From NCBI RefSeq assembly GCF_014639255.1, contig NZ_BMFV01000012.1, forward strand, positions 44,836 through 108,835: DNA of 64,000 bases, given 5' to 3'. Source of the stretch: Pullulanibacillus pueri (lineage in GTDB: Bacteria; Bacillota; Bacilli; Bacillales; Sporolactobacillaceae). Positions 1 to 7,908 of this stretch are shown here, piece by piece. Numbering within the stretch: position 1 is the first letter of the stretch; every line of letters begins with the position of its first letter. Made by a program: the position numbers and the translations under genes. The notes beneath the pieces were generated by a model, which worked only from the letters and a program-made list of their open reading frames with translations, searched no databases and was not told where the DNA came from.

Positions 1-872
1 TTTTTTATGACCCAACGAATTCAGCCGATGTGATTATCCACGATCTGCGCTTACCTCGTGCACTTGCAGCAGTTTTTGTTGGGGCTGGTTTGGCCGTTTC
101 TGGTTCGATTATGCAAGGCATGACTCGAAACCCTCTTGCTTCTCCTTCTATCTTAGGGGTAACATCGGGTGCGCTTTTTTTTATGGCGATCGCCTTCGCG
201 TTTTTCCCTCATCTCACCTATAGTCAAACGCTCCTATTTTCTTTTGTTGGGGCTGGCATGGGAGCGGCTCTTGTTTTTTCTATTGTCGCGGCCTCTAGGG
301 GAGGAAATACAACGGTTAAACTTGCGCTTGCCGGAGCAGCGATTACCTCCTTGCTTAGCGCCTTATCTACAGCCATCGGACTGCGTTTTAACGTCTCAAA
401 AGATATGAGCTATTGGTATGCAGGGGGTGTCTCTGGAATTCAATTCCAACAATTAAAATATGCCATCCCTATTATTATTATTGGAATTTTGATTGGGATT
501 ATGCTCTCCCGCTCCATTACGGTTTTAAGTCTAGGAGAAGAAGTGGCAACAGGATTAGGGCAAAAAACAAAGGTTGTACGGTTTGTGGGCATTATTGTTG
601 TCCTGTTACTTACAGGCGCAGCCGTCTCGATTGCGGGAATGATCGGCTTCATCGGATTGGTCATCCCTCATATTACGCGTTTTCTCGTAGGATCTGATTA
701 TCGCTTTATCATTCCTTGCTCGGCCATTATTGGAGCACTAGCATTACTAGGGGCAGATATGCTCTCCAGAATGGTGAACGCCCCTTTTGAAACTCCTGTT
801 GGCGCAGTGACCGCTATTATTGGAGTGCCATTCTTCTTATATTTAGCACGTAAAGAAGGAGGCGCACTATAA
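1..872 (+). CDS. FecCD-family iron-siderophore ABC permease, 5' end cut by window
   Basis: Membrane permease subunit of a ferric-siderophore (FecCD/BtuC family) ABC importer. The open frame runs in from the left edge (codons begin at base 3), so the GTG at 30 is internal rather than the start; about 45-50 N-terminal residues of a usual 330-residue protein lie outside the window. Family motifs are visible: DLRLPRAL near the left edge, GxxxQGMTRNPLASPxxLG, and the IGFIGLVIPH segment that contacts the ATPase. Several hydrophobic helices are evident. The stop TAA is immediately followed by the ATG of a second FecCD permease, so the two form a heterodimeric pore. Substrate unknown; the binding protein and ATPase are not in view. 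Confidence 0.93.
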   Translation, partial: FYDPTNSADVIIHDLRLPRALAAVFVGAGLAVSGSIMQGMTRNPLASPSILGVTSGALFFMAIAFAFFPHLTYSQTLLFSFVGAGMGAALVFSIVAASRGGNTTVKLALAGAAITSLLSALSTAIGLRFNVSKDMSYWYAGGVSGIQFQQLKYAIPIIIIGILIGIMLSRSITVLSLGEEVATGLGQKTKVVRFVGIIVVLLLTGAAVSIAGMIGFIGLVIPHITRFLVGSDYRFIIPCSAIIGALALLGADMLSRMVNAPFETPVGAVTAIIGVPFFLYLARKEGGAL

Positions 873-1895
873 ATGATCGATAAATATGCTAAAAATACTA
901 GAAAATACATTCTTTTAATGATCGGACTCTTTATTTTATTACTTGTCATGTTTGTCGTCAGTATCAATACTGGCTTTATGAAAATACCACTGACAGAAGT
1001 GTGGTCGGCCTTTTTTGGCCATGATGTGGGGGATCAGCGTTTAACCTTATTTGAATTTCGCTTACCGCGTATTATCCTAGCAATGTTAATTGGCGCTGGA
1101 ATTGCGGTAGCAGGTGGTATTTTACAAGGCATTACTAAGAATCCACTTGCCGACCCTGGAATCATCGGCATTAATGCAGGCGCTAGTTTTGCCGTCGTTC
1201 TATACACCTTTTTATCAGGAAGTACCACTTTTTTAACGGGGACTCTTTCTATTTTTGTAATGCCTTTTACGGCTTTAGTCGGTGCTTTTATTGCTGCCAT
1301 TTTAATTTATACCATTGCAAGAAGAAAAGGTGCGATCACTCCTATCCGGCTCATTCTCGTGGGTATTGGGATAAATGCTGCCTTTGCTTCTGGAACATTG
1401 GTTCTCCAAATGAAAATGGATCCACAAGATTTCACAAAAACGTTGACGTGGATCTCAGGGAGTATATGGGCAACCAACTGGGATTTCGTGCTTTCTACCC
1501 TGATCTGGCTCGTGATCCTCATTCCTTTAGCGATATATAAATCTCGTTTTTTAAATGTTTTCAGTCTAGGTGATTCTATATCCATAGGATTAGGGGTTCC
1601 CCTTGAGAAAGAACGCCTAAAACTTTTAATTATCGCCGTAGGCTTAGCGGGTTCTTGTGTGGCAGTTGGCGGAGGCATTACCTTTTTAGGTCTTATCGCT
1701 CCACATATTGCAAGAAGACTGATAGGGTCAAACCATGGAAAAATTTTACCTTTAACTGCCCTCCTTGGCGCTTGCATTCTACTCATTGCAGATACCCTTG
1801 CACGTGTCGTCATGTCACCAATGGAACTCCCTGTTGGGATCGTTATAGCAATACTTGGTGCCCCGTATTTTATTTACTTACTCATGAAAGTGTAA
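873..1895 (+). CDS. FecCD-family iron-siderophore ABC permease
   Basis: Second permease subunit of the same siderophore importer, 340 residues, full length for the family. It has an N-terminal membrane helix after a short basic lead, then FEFRLPRIILA, GGILQGITKNPLADPGIIG and ITFLGLIAPHIARRL, the FecCD signature blocks. The ATG directly abuts the upstream stop codon and has AAGGAGG inside the preceding gene's last codons, so it is translationally coupled. No ATPase gene follows: the next gene is convergent after a terminator, so the importer relies on an ATPase encoded to the left or elsewhere. Paired permeases of this kind (FeuBC, YfiZ/YfhA, FhuBG) carry hydroxamate or catecholate siderophores; which one cannot be told here. 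Confidence 0.94.
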   Translation: MIDKYAKNTRKYILLMIGLFILLLVMFVVSINTGFMKIPLTEVWSAFFGHDVGDQRLTLFEFRLPRIILAMLIGAGIAVAGGILQGITKNPLADPGIIGINAGASFAVVLYTFLSGSTTFLTGTLSIFVMPFTALVGAFIAAILIYTIARRKGAITPIRLILVGIGINAAFASGTLVLQMKMDPQDFTKTLTWISGSIWATNWDFVLSTLIWLVILIPLAIYKSRFLNVFSLGDSISIGLGVPLEKERLKLLIIAVGLAGSCVAVGGGITFLGLIAPHIARRLIGSNHGKILPLTALLGACILLIADTLARVVMSPMELPVGIVIAILGAPYFIYLLMKV

Positions 1896-2001
1896 TAGCT
1901 TATAAGAAAAACTTGGATTACACTAAGTCCTTATCCATGAAGATTAGTTTTTCTACCGATCTCTTTATCGCTTCAATTGGCTATTACTTTCTTATTCTTT
2001 G

Positions 2002-2040
2002 AAAAAGGGGAGGAATTCGATTTAACTCTCCTCCCGTTTT
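2002..2040. terminator. Bidirectional intrinsic terminator
   Basis: Seven-base-pair stem (2008-2014 GGGAGGA with 2029-2035 TCCTCCC) followed by GTTTT on the plus strand and by an A5 run on the other side, which is a T-run on the minus strand. It separates the convergent permease and PaiB genes. Confidence 0.65.
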
Positions 2041-2054
2041 ACTTTAATCTTAAT

Positions 2055-2675
2055 TTATTTTATGAGATTTTCCTCCATTAAACGAGCAATCTCCTGAGAA
2101 TCATCGTCTTTTCTTGTTTTTAATCCGGCAATGACCCTCTGCTGTCTTTCTCGTGAGTGATTTTGATTTAGTTTCCACTTTCCTTCTAACTTTTTGATTT
2201 CTATTTCTATACCCACAACTCCATTGGTTAATGCCTCCATAACAGGATCATTAAAGTCGACTTTCCAAGGGGAAGTTTGAGAGGCTTCATAAAAATCAGT
2301 TGTCCTTTCTAGAATTTCTTTTTTTTCACAACTCTCTTGCTTGATATGTACTCTTCCATAAACAGATACAGCGGTATAGTTCCAAGTCGGTACCGTGTTT
2401 TCCTCCTGATACCAAGTAGGAGTAATATAGGCATGCGGACCTGTAAACACCACAAGCACGTCCTGATCATTAATATTTTTCCAATGAGGATTCGCCTTGG
2501 CCATATGACTCAGCAAAATGGCCTTTTCAGGTCGCGTTTCATCCACTATAAATGGTAAATGCGTGGAAAAAGGACCCTCCTCACTTTGCGAAAAAAGTAA
2601 GCCAAAACTATACTTTTTTATAAACTGGATTAAACGATTTACATCCTCTTCTTTATAAGCCCTTGGTAAATACAT
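2055..2675 (-). CDS. PaiB-like FMN-binding transcriptional regulator family protein
   Basis: 206-residue protein of the FMN_bind_2/PaiB family. It begins MYLPRAY and has the split-barrel flavin fold landmarks: LPF near residue 40, LLSHMAKANPHWK, and YITPTWYQE followed by PTWNYTAVSVYG. PaiB of B. subtilis, together with the acetyltransferase PaiA, is linked to repression of sporulation and degradative-enzyme genes; related proteins are FMN-dependent oxidoreductases. Here it sits about 60 bases downstream of a GNAT gene on the same strand, reproducing the pai pairing, and the pair faces a MocR regulator. The ATG at 2675 follows GGAGAATTTCC. Family assignment is firm; whether it regulates transcription is inferred. 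Confidence 0.88.
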   Translation of the reverse strand: MYLPRAYKEEDVNRLIQFIKKYSFGLLFSQSEEGPFSTHLPFIVDETRPEKAILLSHMAKANPHWKNINDQDVLVVFTGPHAYITPTWYQEENTVPTWNYTAVSVYGRVHIKQESCEKKEILERTTDFYEASQTSPWKVDFNDPVMEALTNGVVGIEIEIKKLEGKWKLNQNHSRERQQRVIAGLKTRKDDDSQEIARLMEENLIK

Positions 2676-2708
2676 GGAAATTCTCCCTTCATTCTGTTAT
2701 GTGTTAGA

Positions 2709-3134
2709 TTACAACTGTTTTAAAAAGACATGGCTGACTCTATCAAACTTCATTTTCTCCTCGTAAAACCGATGCGCGTCGTGACGTTGAACGCCTGAGG
2801 AAAGCGAGACTATTCCATAGCCTCTCTCCTTGGACCACGCTTCGACAAAGCCTAAGAGTTTTTGCCCATAGCCCTTTGAGCGCACTTCAGAATCAGTCAC
2901 TAAATCACAGACCCAAATATATTTGCCATTACTTAATGTCATCATTGGCATAAAACCGGTCACAGCAACAATCTTACTCTGGTCATATAAAGCAAACAAT
3001 TTGTAGCCTTCAAATTCAGAAGCTTCTCTTACCATCCTAAGGTAGTTCTCCAAGTCAAGTTGAGTGCGAAGTTGATGCATCACGGGGTAAGCGTCCTTCC
3101 ACTCTTCTTCATGCCTCAATTCTTTTATATCCAT
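2709..3134 (-). CDS. GNAT-family N-acetyltransferase (PaiA-position)
   Basis: 141-residue acetyltransferase of the GNAT fold. The acetyl-CoA loop reads SEVRSKGYGQKLL (R/Q-x-x-G-x-G/A type), with a preceding beta strand carrying YIWVCDLVTD and a C-terminal HDAHRFYEEKMKF typical of the family. The start was moved from the upstream GTG to the ATG at 3134 because AAGGGAG lies eight bases before it. It is the first gene of a two-gene unit with the PaiB-like protein and is divergent from the MocR regulator at 3237, which may control it. Substrate unknown; a polyamine or amino-acid amine is possible from the pai context and the PLP-binding regulator. Confidence 0.82.
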   Translation of the reverse strand: MDIKELRHEEEWKDAYPVMHQLRTQLDLENYLRMVREASEFEGYKLFALYDQSKIVAVTGFMPMMTLSNGKYIWVCDLVTDSEVRSKGYGQKLLGFVEAWSKERGYGIVSLSSGVQRHDAHRFYEEKMKFDRVSHVFLKQL

Positions 3135-3167
3135 TGGGTTCACTCCCTTTTATTGCTATTAAAGCAC

Positions 3168-3219
3168 AAACTGGTATGATGAAAAGGTCCAGATTTCAAT
3201 CAATTATCAGTACCAGTTT
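3168..3219. promoter_or_regulatory. Inverted-repeat operator between GNAT-paiB and MocR genes
   Basis: AAACTGGTA (3168-3176) and TACCAGTTT (3211-3219) are a perfect 9-bp inverted repeat 34 bases apart; a third related half, GGTCCAG (3186-3192), lies between. It fills the divergent promoter region. MocR/GabR/PdxR regulators are known to bind spaced ACCA/TGGT half sites, so this is the likely binding site of the adjacent regulator. Confidence 0.6.
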
Positions 3220-3236
3220 AGAAGGAGTCGGTTAAT

Positions 3237-4640
3237 ATGTACGAAATCACCCCTAACCTTGACCCAACAGCCAAAACACCTCTGTATGTGCAACTTTCAG
3301 ATTACCTTAAACAAGAGATTATTACAGGGAAGATTGCTTCCACTGAAAAATTACCTTCGAAACGCAAACTCGCTCAGCATTTAGGTATAAGCCTTAATAC
3401 GATCCAAGCAGCTTATGATCAATTAGTGGCAGAAGGCTACATAGAAAGCATGCCACGTAAAGGTTTATTTGTCACAGAAATGGAGCAAAACACCTTTTTT
3501 AAACCGAGAACATTGCTCATAGACGAAAAGAAACAAGAGGGTCCTGCTGATAAACTAAAGATCAATTTTAATTCAGGTCACGTCGATCTCGAAGCGTTCC
3601 CCCATACGATTTGGAGAAAATTATCCGTACAGTCATTAGTTCAAGATCAAAATACGCTCTATTACAATCATCACCCTCAAGGTGAACCTGAGCTTCGCGA
3701 AGCCATTGCCCAATCCCTTTATGAATCACGAGGGGTGGCATGCACCGCAGAGCAAATCATCATCGGTGCTGGGACACAATCTCTCATCAGTCTGCTGTAT
3801 TTAATGATTGGAAATGAATCTCCTTATGCTTTAGAAGATCCGGGCTATCATAGAGTAAGAAAGGTCCTGTATCATCATGGCGCAACCCTTGTCCCCATCC
3901 CCTTGGATGAAGAAGGGATTGACATTGAAAAATTGGCTCAATCTAAGGCTAAAACCGTTTATGTGACCCCCTCCCACCAATTTCCTTATGGCATGATTAT
4001 GCCTATTAAACGCAGGACGGCTTTATTAAAATGGGCGGAAATGACTGAAGGGTATATTATTGAAGATGATTATGATGGGGAATATCGCTATAAAGGAAAA
4101 CCGATTCCTTCTTTACAAGGACTCGATAGGAATGAGAGAGTCATCTATTTAGGAACATTTTCAAAGGCTTTAATTCCCTCTATTCGCATCAGCTATATGG
4201 TATTGCCACCCACCTTATTATCGACTTATCATCAGCACTTTACGTTATTTAAACAAACGACTTCACGCCTTCATCAAGAGACCCTGCTCCATTTTATTCA
4301 AGAAGGCCATTGGGAAAGACACTTGAATAAGATGCGAACTCTCTATCGCAAAAAGCATGATGTCCTCCTTTCGACAATTAAGCAATGGATGGGAGAAAGG
4401 GTTAGGGTCATTGGTGATCAATCGGGGCTTCATATTGTTTTAGAAGTAAAAAATGGCATGAAAGAGGAAGAACTAATCGCTTCAGCAAGGCAAAAAGGGG
4501 TGAAAATTTATCCCCTTTCCATCTATTTTAACAACCCTAAAGCGACTAGATGTTCGAAAGTCTTATTAGGTTTCGGGGGTTTATCAGAAAAACAAATAAA
4601 AGAAGGCATTGTATTATTAAGCAAGGCTTGGAAGTTATAG
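3237..4640 (+). CDS. MocR/PdxR-type GntR regulator with aminotransferase domain
   Basis: 467-residue chimera: a GntR winged helix at about residues 1-80 (PLYVQLSDYLKQEI, LPSKRKLAQHLGIS, AYDQLVAEGYIE) joined to a fold-type I aminotransferase domain from about residue 105 to the end. The PLP-binding lysine is in YLGTFSKAL. MocR proteins use PLP, alone or with an amino acid, as effector and usually control vitamin B6, GABA or amine genes. It is transcribed away from the GNAT/PaiB pair with a perfect split inverted repeat between them. AAGGAG lies upstream of the ATG. Target genes are inferred from position; no pdxST genes are nearby. Confidence 0.93.
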   Translation: MYEITPNLDPTAKTPLYVQLSDYLKQEIITGKIASTEKLPSKRKLAQHLGISLNTIQAAYDQLVAEGYIESMPRKGLFVTEMEQNTFFKPRTLLIDEKKQEGPADKLKINFNSGHVDLEAFPHTIWRKLSVQSLVQDQNTLYYNHHPQGEPELREAIAQSLYESRGVACTAEQIIIGAGTQSLISLLYLMIGNESPYALEDPGYHRVRKVLYHHGATLVPIPLDEEGIDIEKLAQSKAKTVYVTPSHQFPYGMIMPIKRRTALLKWAEMTEGYIIEDDYDGEYRYKGKPIPSLQGLDRNERVIYLGTFSKALIPSIRISYMVLPPTLLSTYHQHFTLFKQTTSRLHQETLLHFIQEGHWERHLNKMRTLYRKKHDVLLSTIKQWMGERVRVIGDQSGLHIVLEVKNGMKEEELIASARQKGVKIYPLSIYFNNPKATRCSKVLLGFGGLSEKQIKEGIVLLSKAWKL

Positions 4641-4667
4641 TTTCACTTATCTTTAGAATAGAAAACC

Positions 4668-4740
4668 TGCGAAGAGCACCCGTGCGTCGGCGGCGCTGAG
4701 GAACACACTTTTCTTAAGTGTTCCGAATCTCGTGTCTTTC
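4668..4740. repeat. GC-rich multi-hairpin intergenic repeat (fragment)
   Basis: GC-rich stretch in an AT-rich intergenic region, with small hairpins (GCACCCGTGC; GGAACAC with GTGTTCC). It shares GCAC-loop-GTGCGTCG and a GAGGAA motif with the element at about 34,840-34,980, so it looks like a piece of the same repeat family. Confidence 0.45.
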
Positions 4741-4793
4741 ATTCCAATCAACTGGATAGTTGACGCTACCTTTGGTAAAAATGTCAAAAGCCA

Positions 4794-4842
4794 AAGTTGC
4801 ACTTACAAGGTCTTCCACAAATGTATAATTTCTGACGTTATT
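4794..4842 (+). repeat. Dispersed 90-bp intergenic repeat, partial copy
   Basis: Carries the conserved right half of the repeat (AAGTTGCACTTACAAGGTC, then TCTGACGTTAT). The left half is degenerate. It lies between the convergent MocR and SDR genes, just before the terminator. See the finding on the dispersed repeat for all copies. Confidence 0.6.
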
Positions 4843-4846
4843 AAAT

Positions 4847-4893
4847 AAACATCCGAACTATTCATATGATTTGAATGCGTTCGGATGTTTCTT
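4847..4893. terminator. Bidirectional intrinsic terminator
   Basis: Twelve-base-pair perfect stem (4847-4858 AAACATCCGAAC with 4879-4890 GTTCGGATGTTT), flanked by T-rich sequence on the plus strand and ATTTAAT on the minus strand. It lies between the convergent MocR and SDR genes and probably serves both. Confidence 0.8.
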
Positions 4894-4939
4894 TGAGGAA
4901 AACCTTCTGTTTCAACTTCTTTTGAAATTGACTTGTCAT

Positions 4940-5749
4940 TTACCCTTGATCTACAAATTGCCATTCAGCTTTGGCTCCAGAACCGTACCCAAGTGTTGCC
5001 CCACCGTCAACCGTCATGGCCTCCCCAGTCACAAAGCTCGAAGCTTCGCTAGCCAAAAATAAGGCTACACGAGCAATTTCCATTGTAGAAGCCGTATAGC
5101 CGAGTAAATGAGAACGATCTTGTTCAAGACGCGCTTGTTCCGGGTTCCTTTGCTCGCTTAACCACCGTTCCATCAATGGTGTATTCACCCCTGCAGGACA
5201 TAGTGCATTCACTCTCACACCCTCTGGAGCCATATCAATAGCCAAGGCCTTGGTTAAGGCGATGACAGCCCCCTTTGTAGCTGAATAAGCGGGATTATGC
5301 TGTTGTCCCATAACGCCTGTCATCGAAGCCATATTGATGATCCGCCCCTTCGTTGCTTTTAAATGGGGTAAGGCATGCTTAATTGTTAAGAACATACTCT
5401 TAACATTAATTTGAAAAAGACGATCCCACTCTGTTTCTTCAATGGTTTCAATGGCTTTTGGTAAAATCGTTCCCGCATTGTTAAAGAGAATATCGAGATG
5501 TCCAAAGGTTTCAATGGTTTGATCCACTAACGCCATAACTTGGTGCTTATCCGTCACATCACAAGTGATACCGATGGCTTTATGCCCCTGAGAGTGTATG
5601 TTTTGAACAACCTCTGCAATCGCAAGCTCGTTAATATCAGTAACGACCACTTTTGCGCCTTCAGCAGCAAAGAGCTCAGCCGAAGCAGCACCTATCCCGC
5701 CAGCTCCTCCTGTAATAATTGCCACTTGATCTTTTAATGTCATGTCCAT
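4940..5749 (-). CDS. Short-chain dehydrogenase, candidate L-fucose dehydrogenase
   Basis: 269-residue classical SDR. NAD(P) motif TGGAGGIG near residue 13, NNAG near 90, catalytic Ser in MASMTG and Tyr/Lys in YSATK. The aspartate at the end of strand 2 (VVTDIN) suggests NAD rather than NADP. Last gene of the FAH-SDR-SDR unit, 18 bases after the second SDR. The segment NALCPAGVNTPLMERW resembles, from memory, the L-fucose dehydrogenase group of Burkholderia-type fucose clusters (PAEVMTPLY region). In the oxidative fucose pathway an SDR makes L-fuconolactone from L-fucose. The alternative is 2-keto-3-deoxy-L-fuconate dehydrogenase; the Zn-type dehydrogenase at 18,595 competes for the first role. 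Confidence 0.72.
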   Translation of the reverse strand: MDMTLKDQVAIITGGAGGIGAASAELFAAEGAKVVVTDINELAIAEVVQNIHSQGHKAIGITCDVTDKHQVMALVDQTIETFGHLDILFNNAGTILPKAIETIEETEWDRLFQINVKSMFLTIKHALPHLKATKGRIINMASMTGVMGQQHNPAYSATKGAVIALTKALAIDMAPEGVRVNALCPAGVNTPLMERWLSEQRNPEQARLEQDRSHLLGYTASTMEIARVALFLASEASSFVTGEAMTVDGGATLGYGSGAKAEWQFVDQG

Positions 5750-5767
5750 TTTCTCCTCATTTAAAAT

Positions 5768-6532
5768 TTATTTGCCGTTCACTACCCCACCATCGATCAT
5801 AAAAGGAGCACCCATCATGAATTTTGATTCATCTGAGGCTAGGAATAAAGCTGCATAGGCGACATCAATAGGCTTACCGAGTTCATTGCTTAATTGTCGC
5901 TTCTTAATTCCTGCGACTGCGGCTTCAGGATCAGGATCCTTAGAGAGATAATCTTCTACAAAAGGTGTATAGATGGTACCAGGCATTAAAGCATTCACAC
6001 GAATATTATAAGGCGCATAATCCACTTGCATCGACTTCGTGAGCGAAAGCACCGCTCCCTTACTACTTGCATATACTGCCCGGTTCGCCAATCCCATTTC
6101 CGCAATACATGAGGACATGTTAATAATGGAGCCGCTTTTTTGCTTCATCATCTGAGGTAAAAACGCTCTTGAAACGAGAAAGACACCGTTAACATTTACA
6201 TTCATGACCCGAAGCCATGTTTCGAGGTCTAATTCATGTAATTGACCTACCCCACTAATTCCCGCATTATTAAAAAGTACATCAATATGGTTTCGTTCAG
6301 CTATAACTTGCTTTGTCATAGCTTGAACATCCTTTTCATCAGTAACATTACAATGTATATAGGTCGCTTCTCCACCGGCTCTTTCAATCTCTTCTATAGT
6401 TCCCTGACTTCCCGTCTCATTAATATCAACAATAGTCACATGAGCGCCTTCCTGTGCAAATAATAAGGCAGTCTCTTTGCCAATGCCTGATCCTGCTCCA
6501 GTTATTATGGCATTTTTCCCTTCAAGTCTCAT
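5768..6532 (-). CDS. Short-chain dehydrogenase, candidate 2-keto-3-deoxy-L-fuconate dehydrogenase
   Basis: 254-residue SDR with TGAGSGIG, NNAG, SIINMSS and YASSK. The aspartate in TIVDIN favours NAD. The segment from SRAFLPQMM to the C-terminal MIDGG resembles the DHRS6/BDH2-like SDRs that, in the non-phosphorylating L-fucose pathway, oxidise C4 of 2-keto-3-deoxy-L-fuconate to the 2,4-diketo acid. It lies directly downstream of the FAH-family hydrolase that would cleave that product, which supports the role. GAGGTGAATTT precedes the ATG. The split of roles between this and the next SDR is inferred from partial sequence recall and could be reversed. Confidence 0.72.
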   Translation of the reverse strand: MRLEGKNAIITGAGSGIGKETALLFAQEGAHVTIVDINETGSQGTIEEIERAGGEATYIHCNVTDEKDVQAMTKQVIAERNHIDVLFNNAGISGVGQLHELDLETWLRVMNVNVNGVFLVSRAFLPQMMKQKSGSIINMSSCIAEMGLANRAVYASSKGAVLSLTKSMQVDYAPYNIRVNALMPGTIYTPFVEDYLSKDPDPEAAVAGIKKRQLSNELGKPIDVAYAALFLASDESKFMMGAPFMIDGGVVNGK

Positions 6533-6578
6533 AAATTCACCTCAATAAAGTGTTTTAGACACATTGGTTTTAATAGAT

Positions 6579-7454
6579 TTATAATGAAGAAGATTCACTG
6601 ACGCAACGATTGCTTAATGAACCGAGTCCTGCGATAGAAATAGAAACTTCATCCCCATCCTTAAGGAATATAGGGGGCTTTCGAAACACCCCTACACCAT
6701 GAGGGGTCCCTGTCGCAAGAATATCTCCTGGCTTAAATGTAAAACCTTTGGAAAGGTAGGTGATTTGGTCAGTGATATCAAAAATCATTTCCTTTGTATT
6801 AGAATCCTGAAGCGCTTCACCATTTACTGTTAATCGAATGGAGAGATCATGTGGATTGTCAATCTCATCGGCAGTCACGATATAAGGACCAGTTGGTAAA
6901 AAGGTATCGAATGATTTCCCACGAACCCATTGACCATCAGAAAACTGTACATCTCTCGCACTAATATCATTCACGATCATGTAACCAAAAATATGATCAA
7001 ATACCTCATCTTCTAAAATATTTTTCCCTTCTTTTCCAAAGACAACCGCTAACTCTGCTTCAAAATCAACTTGCTCCGATTCATTAGGGAGAATGATTTC
7101 GTCATCAGGTCCGACAATACAAGACGGCCATTTTGAAAAAATCAGAGGCTTTTCTGGAGGTGTCACGTTTTGCTCACGACAATGATCCATATAGTTATTG
7201 CCTACACAAACGACTTTTCCTGGATCACTTAAGGGAGCCTTAATAGTAACTTCACCAACAGGATAACCGCTTACATTAATATCTGCACGTTCCACTTTGT
7301 CTTTAGCGGACTGTAAAAGCGCTTTTCCCCCTTGAATTAAACCTAACATCGTTAATTCAGGAGAATCCATGACCTGATTAAGATTAATGACATAATTGTC
7401 GACGAGCGCACCTACAAATGATTGATCTTGATATACAACTGTTACCAACTTCAT
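6579..7454 (-). CDS. FAH-family hydrolase, candidate 2,4-diketo-3-deoxy-L-fuconate hydrolase
   Basis: 291-residue fumarylacetoacetate hydrolase superfamily protein. The metal-binding acidic residues are seen in DFEAELAVVFGK, followed by NDISARD and the GDILATGTPHGVG stretch. In the oxidative L-fucose route an FAH-type hydrolase splits 2,4-diketo-3-deoxy-L-fuconate into pyruvate and L-lactate. First gene of a three-gene unit with two SDRs, behind a consensus promoter with a LacI-type operator (7632-7679) and divergent from the LacI gene. AGAGGAGG lies seven bases before the ATG. The same fold also serves pentonate and aromatic pathways, but the island around it is devoted to fucose. Confidence 0.8.
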   Translation of the reverse strand: MKLVTVVYQDQSFVGALVDNYVINLNQVMDSPELTMLGLIQGGKALLQSAKDKVERADINVSGYPVGEVTIKAPLSDPGKVVCVGNNYMDHCREQNVTPPEKPLIFSKWPSCIVGPDDEIILPNESEQVDFEAELAVVFGKEGKNILEDEVFDHIFGYMIVNDISARDVQFSDGQWVRGKSFDTFLPTGPYIVTADEIDNPHDLSIRLTVNGEALQDSNTKEMIFDITDQITYLSKGFTFKPGDILATGTPHGVGVFRKPPIFLKDGDEVSISIAGLGSLSNRCVSESSSL

Positions 7455-7631
7455 TACAAATCCTCCTCTTTTGTATTTGATTTTTTATCTATTCTTTACA
7501 CACGGTACAAATATTGAGTGACATATTTTGATTATATGCTTTGTATTTGTTTTTTTCTCCAAAACCACAAAAATTTTCAGATTAGGATGAATAATGGTTT
7601 AATGATGGTCTTATATGGATAGAGCCCTCTA

Positions 7632-7694
7632 TTTGATACCGATAACAAAAGTATAAATTTAATAGTTTCATTATGTCAATCGATAACGATCGAA
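7632..7694 (-). promoter_or_regulatory. Promoter and LacI-type operators of the FAH-SDR-SDR unit
   Basis: Minus-strand promoter: -35 TTGACA (7674-7679), 17-bp spacer, -10 TTATAC (7651-7656), then operator GTTATCGGTATC (7635-7646) five bases past the -10. A second half, CGATAAC, lies at 7681-7687 next to the -35. The rest of the 454-bp gap (7455-7908) is AT-rich and also carries TTATTGATATCAT (7746-7758), which matches part of the AraC-type block at 18,463. Confidence 0.72.
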
Positions 7695-7908
7695 CTATAC
7701 CGATTGAAAAGTTCTCTATCTTTGGGCTTGTGGACAAAATAAGTGTTATTGATATCATTTTTATATTATAATAAGAATCACCTTACTCCTCCTATATACC
7801 TTAAAAATACAAGATTATAAATAAAATACTTCATTGCAACTTTATTCAAGTGTTGAATCGAAGCAGAAACTCAACTTATACTTACAAAAAACGATAGGAT
7901 GATTTTTT

